The translations under genes and the position numbers were made by a program. Of a DNA stretch of 15,990 nucleotides, positions 15,150 through 15,990 are shown piece by piece. How positions within the stretch are numbered: the stretch's first letter is position 1; each line of letters begins with the position of its first letter. Origin of the DNA: Thermoplasmata archaeon (GTDB lineage: Archaea; Thermoplasmatota; Thermoplasmata; Sysuiplasmatales; Sysuiplasmataceae); the NCBI GenBank assembly GCA_021796175.1, contig JAJYOM010000023.1, positions 1 to 15,990 of the forward strand, in the 5' to 3' direction. The notes under the pieces were generated by a model, which was given only the letters and a program-made list of their open reading frames with translations, did no database searches and was not told the origin of the DNA.

Positions 15150-15948
15150 CCGGCCTACCTTCCTTTATGCACCTTTTCAATGCTCCGCTGCCTCTGCCAT
15201 CCAGAATGTACACATGCCCAACTCCGCCCGCCGCTGCCCTGGACGCAGCCTCGAGCTTTGGAATCATGCCGCTGGTGAAATGCCCTTCACCTTTCAGCGC
15301 CTCCAGTTCAGTGGAGGTAAGTGATTTCACAGGCGAACCGCTAACAAGTACGCCTTCTACATCCGTCATGAGCAGCAGTGCATCTGCGCTGATGGCGGAA
15401 GCTATCCCGGAGGCTATCTCATCCGCGTTCACGTTGTAAAGCTGATATCCAGGCCCCATCGCCACCGGATATACAACTGGAACAATTCCCGCGGAATGCA
15501 TGGCTTCGATGAGCGTGCAGTCTACAGACGCGATCTTCCCCACATAGCCGAGATCCCTCCCTCCGGCCAGCTCCCTTTTCTCAACGAAAACCATCCCTGC
15601 GGCAAATGCGGGAACAGGGGCAGCCCTGACTCCGTGCGACTGGAGATGTGCGGCAACCGCGCTTGAACTCTTTGCAAGGGCCATCTGCACAATTTCCAGC
15701 ACTTCCGGGCCCGTGACGCGCAATCCTGCTTCCTTTTCCACCGGAACAGAGAGCTGCCCGCAGAGCCTGTCTATCTCCTTTCCACCCCCGTTGACTACCA
15801 CAAACCTGCAGCCGTCACTCATCATGGAGATATCCTCGGAAAGTGAACCTATGCTCGCCTCTGATTCTATCAGACTGCCGCCGGTCTTTATGATTATGAC
15901 CGGGGTCCTTTCATGTTGTATAGGCTGAATTAATCCTGACATATCCAT
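15127..15948 (-). CDS. argB: Acetylglutamate kinase
   Basis: This amino-acid kinase phosphorylates N-acetylglutamate, usually the controlled step of arginine synthesis. It shows I-K-T-G-G-S-L near the N-terminus (ATP site), a G-G-G-K loop, G-L-R-V-T (substrate arginine), N-V-N-A-D-E and, late, S-G-M-I-P-K-L with the catalytic lysine. The start is uncertain: a GTG at 15960, an ATG at 15948 and an ATG at 15942 all lie in frame. The ATG at 15948 is preferred because an AAGGTG precedes it at acceptable spacing, giving 273 residues. All three starts lie inside the end of argJ, in another frame. Its stop overlaps argD. The segment after the GLRVT motif (ALAKSSSAV) departs from the usual K-x-N pattern. 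Assignment to arginine rather than LysW-linked lysine synthesis rests on the neighbouring argJ. Confidence 0.92.
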   Translation of the reverse strand: MDMSGLIQPIQHERTPVIIIKTGGSLIESEASIGSLSEDISMMSDGCRFVVVNGGGKEIDRLCGQLSVPVEKEAGLRVTGPEVLEIVQMALAKSSSAVAAHLQSHGVRAAPVPAFAAGMVFVEKRELAGGRDLGYVGKIASVDCTLIEAMHSAGIVPVVYPVAMGPGYQLYNVNADEIASGIASAISADALLLMTDVEGVLVSGSPVKSLTSTELEALKGEGHFTSGMIPKLEAASRAAAGGVGHVYILDGRGSGALKRCIKEGRPDGTEIQK

Positions 15949-15990
15949 ATGACAAATCACACCTTAGTGATGTGCCTGAAGCTTTCCCGG
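15911..15990 (-). CDS. argJ: C-terminal end of glutamate N-acetyltransferase/ornithine acetyltransferase (partial)
   Basis: From the right edge one minus-strand frame reads about 25 residues to a TGA at 15911, ending C-D-L-S-Y-G-Y-V-R-I-N-S-A-Y-T-T. This closely matches the conserved ArgJ C-terminus (the family usually ends in D-L-(T/S)-Y-x-Y-V-x-I-N-A-x-Y). ArgJ moves the acetyl group from acetylornithine to glutamate and so recycles it. The frame overlaps argB by 38 bp (ATG at 15948). The other two frames at this edge end at 15964 and 15957 and have no such match. Most of the gene lies outside the window. Confidence 0.8.
   Translation of the reverse strand, partial: GKASGTSLRCDLSYGYVRINSAYTT

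Noticed and set aside
15957..15990. Two other minus-strand frames at the right edge ending near 15964 and 15957
   Set aside because: Only the frame ending at 15911 matches the conserved ArgJ C-terminus.

Overview
The window reads as a chromosomal segment of a heterotrophic, respiring archaeon, most likely in or near the Thermoplasmata (Thermoplasmatota). The evidence is archaeal BRE/TATA promoters placed so that transcripts are leaderless or nearly so, frequent GTG and TTG starts, a PAC2-type proteasome chaperone and an ArgJ-route arginine cluster of archaeal type. The lineage call is inference; no rRNA or tRNA gene is present to test it. Base composition is close to even and looks uniform, and I see no insertion sequence, integrase, CRISPR array or tRNA.

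Left part (1-3813, minus strand): one continuous reading frame of 1271 codons runs off the left edge. It has a signal peptide, three ~240-residue beta-rich repeats and a C-terminal glycoside hydrolase family 57 (GH57) domain with its conserved regions intact. It looks like an exported amylopullulanase-type enzyme. Because it has no stop codon in the window, an ORF caller that demands one would miss it. Between it and the next gene, a strong plus-strand promoter drives about 110 bp of hairpin-forming sequence, a candidate small RNA.

Middle part: a leaderless PAC2-family gene (4131-4871), whose protein ends in a proteasome-docking-like Met-Tyr-Arg, converges on a saccharopine-dehydrogenase-like oxidoreductase (4887-6035, minus). 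A 373-bp gap follows with two promoters and a perfect palindrome. Then come an OsmC-like gene (6409-6831) and a small zinc-ribbon gene (6848-7096, minus). The zinc-ribbon gene is divergent from a succinate dehydrogenase/fumarate reductase operon (7240-10428). That operon has the order flavoprotein, 3-helix membrane anchor, then an iron-sulfur subunit fused to its own 2-helix membrane anchor.

Right part (10447-15990, all minus strand): the arginine block argJ(end)-argB-argD, an ACT-domain protein, then argG-argH. Together these cover acetylglutamate phosphorylation, transamination to acetylornithine, acetyl transfer, and conversion of citrulline to arginine. argC, argF and carbamoyl-phosphate synthetase are not in the window. 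Gene junctions in this block overlap out of frame by unusually long stretches (about 38, 23 and 47 bp), which suggests tight translational coupling.

The most unusual items are the fused membrane-anchored SdhB with an ambiguous start, the multi-repeat exported GH57 enzyme, the PAC2 protein with a C-terminal HbYX motif, and the promoter-driven structured region at 3943-4090.
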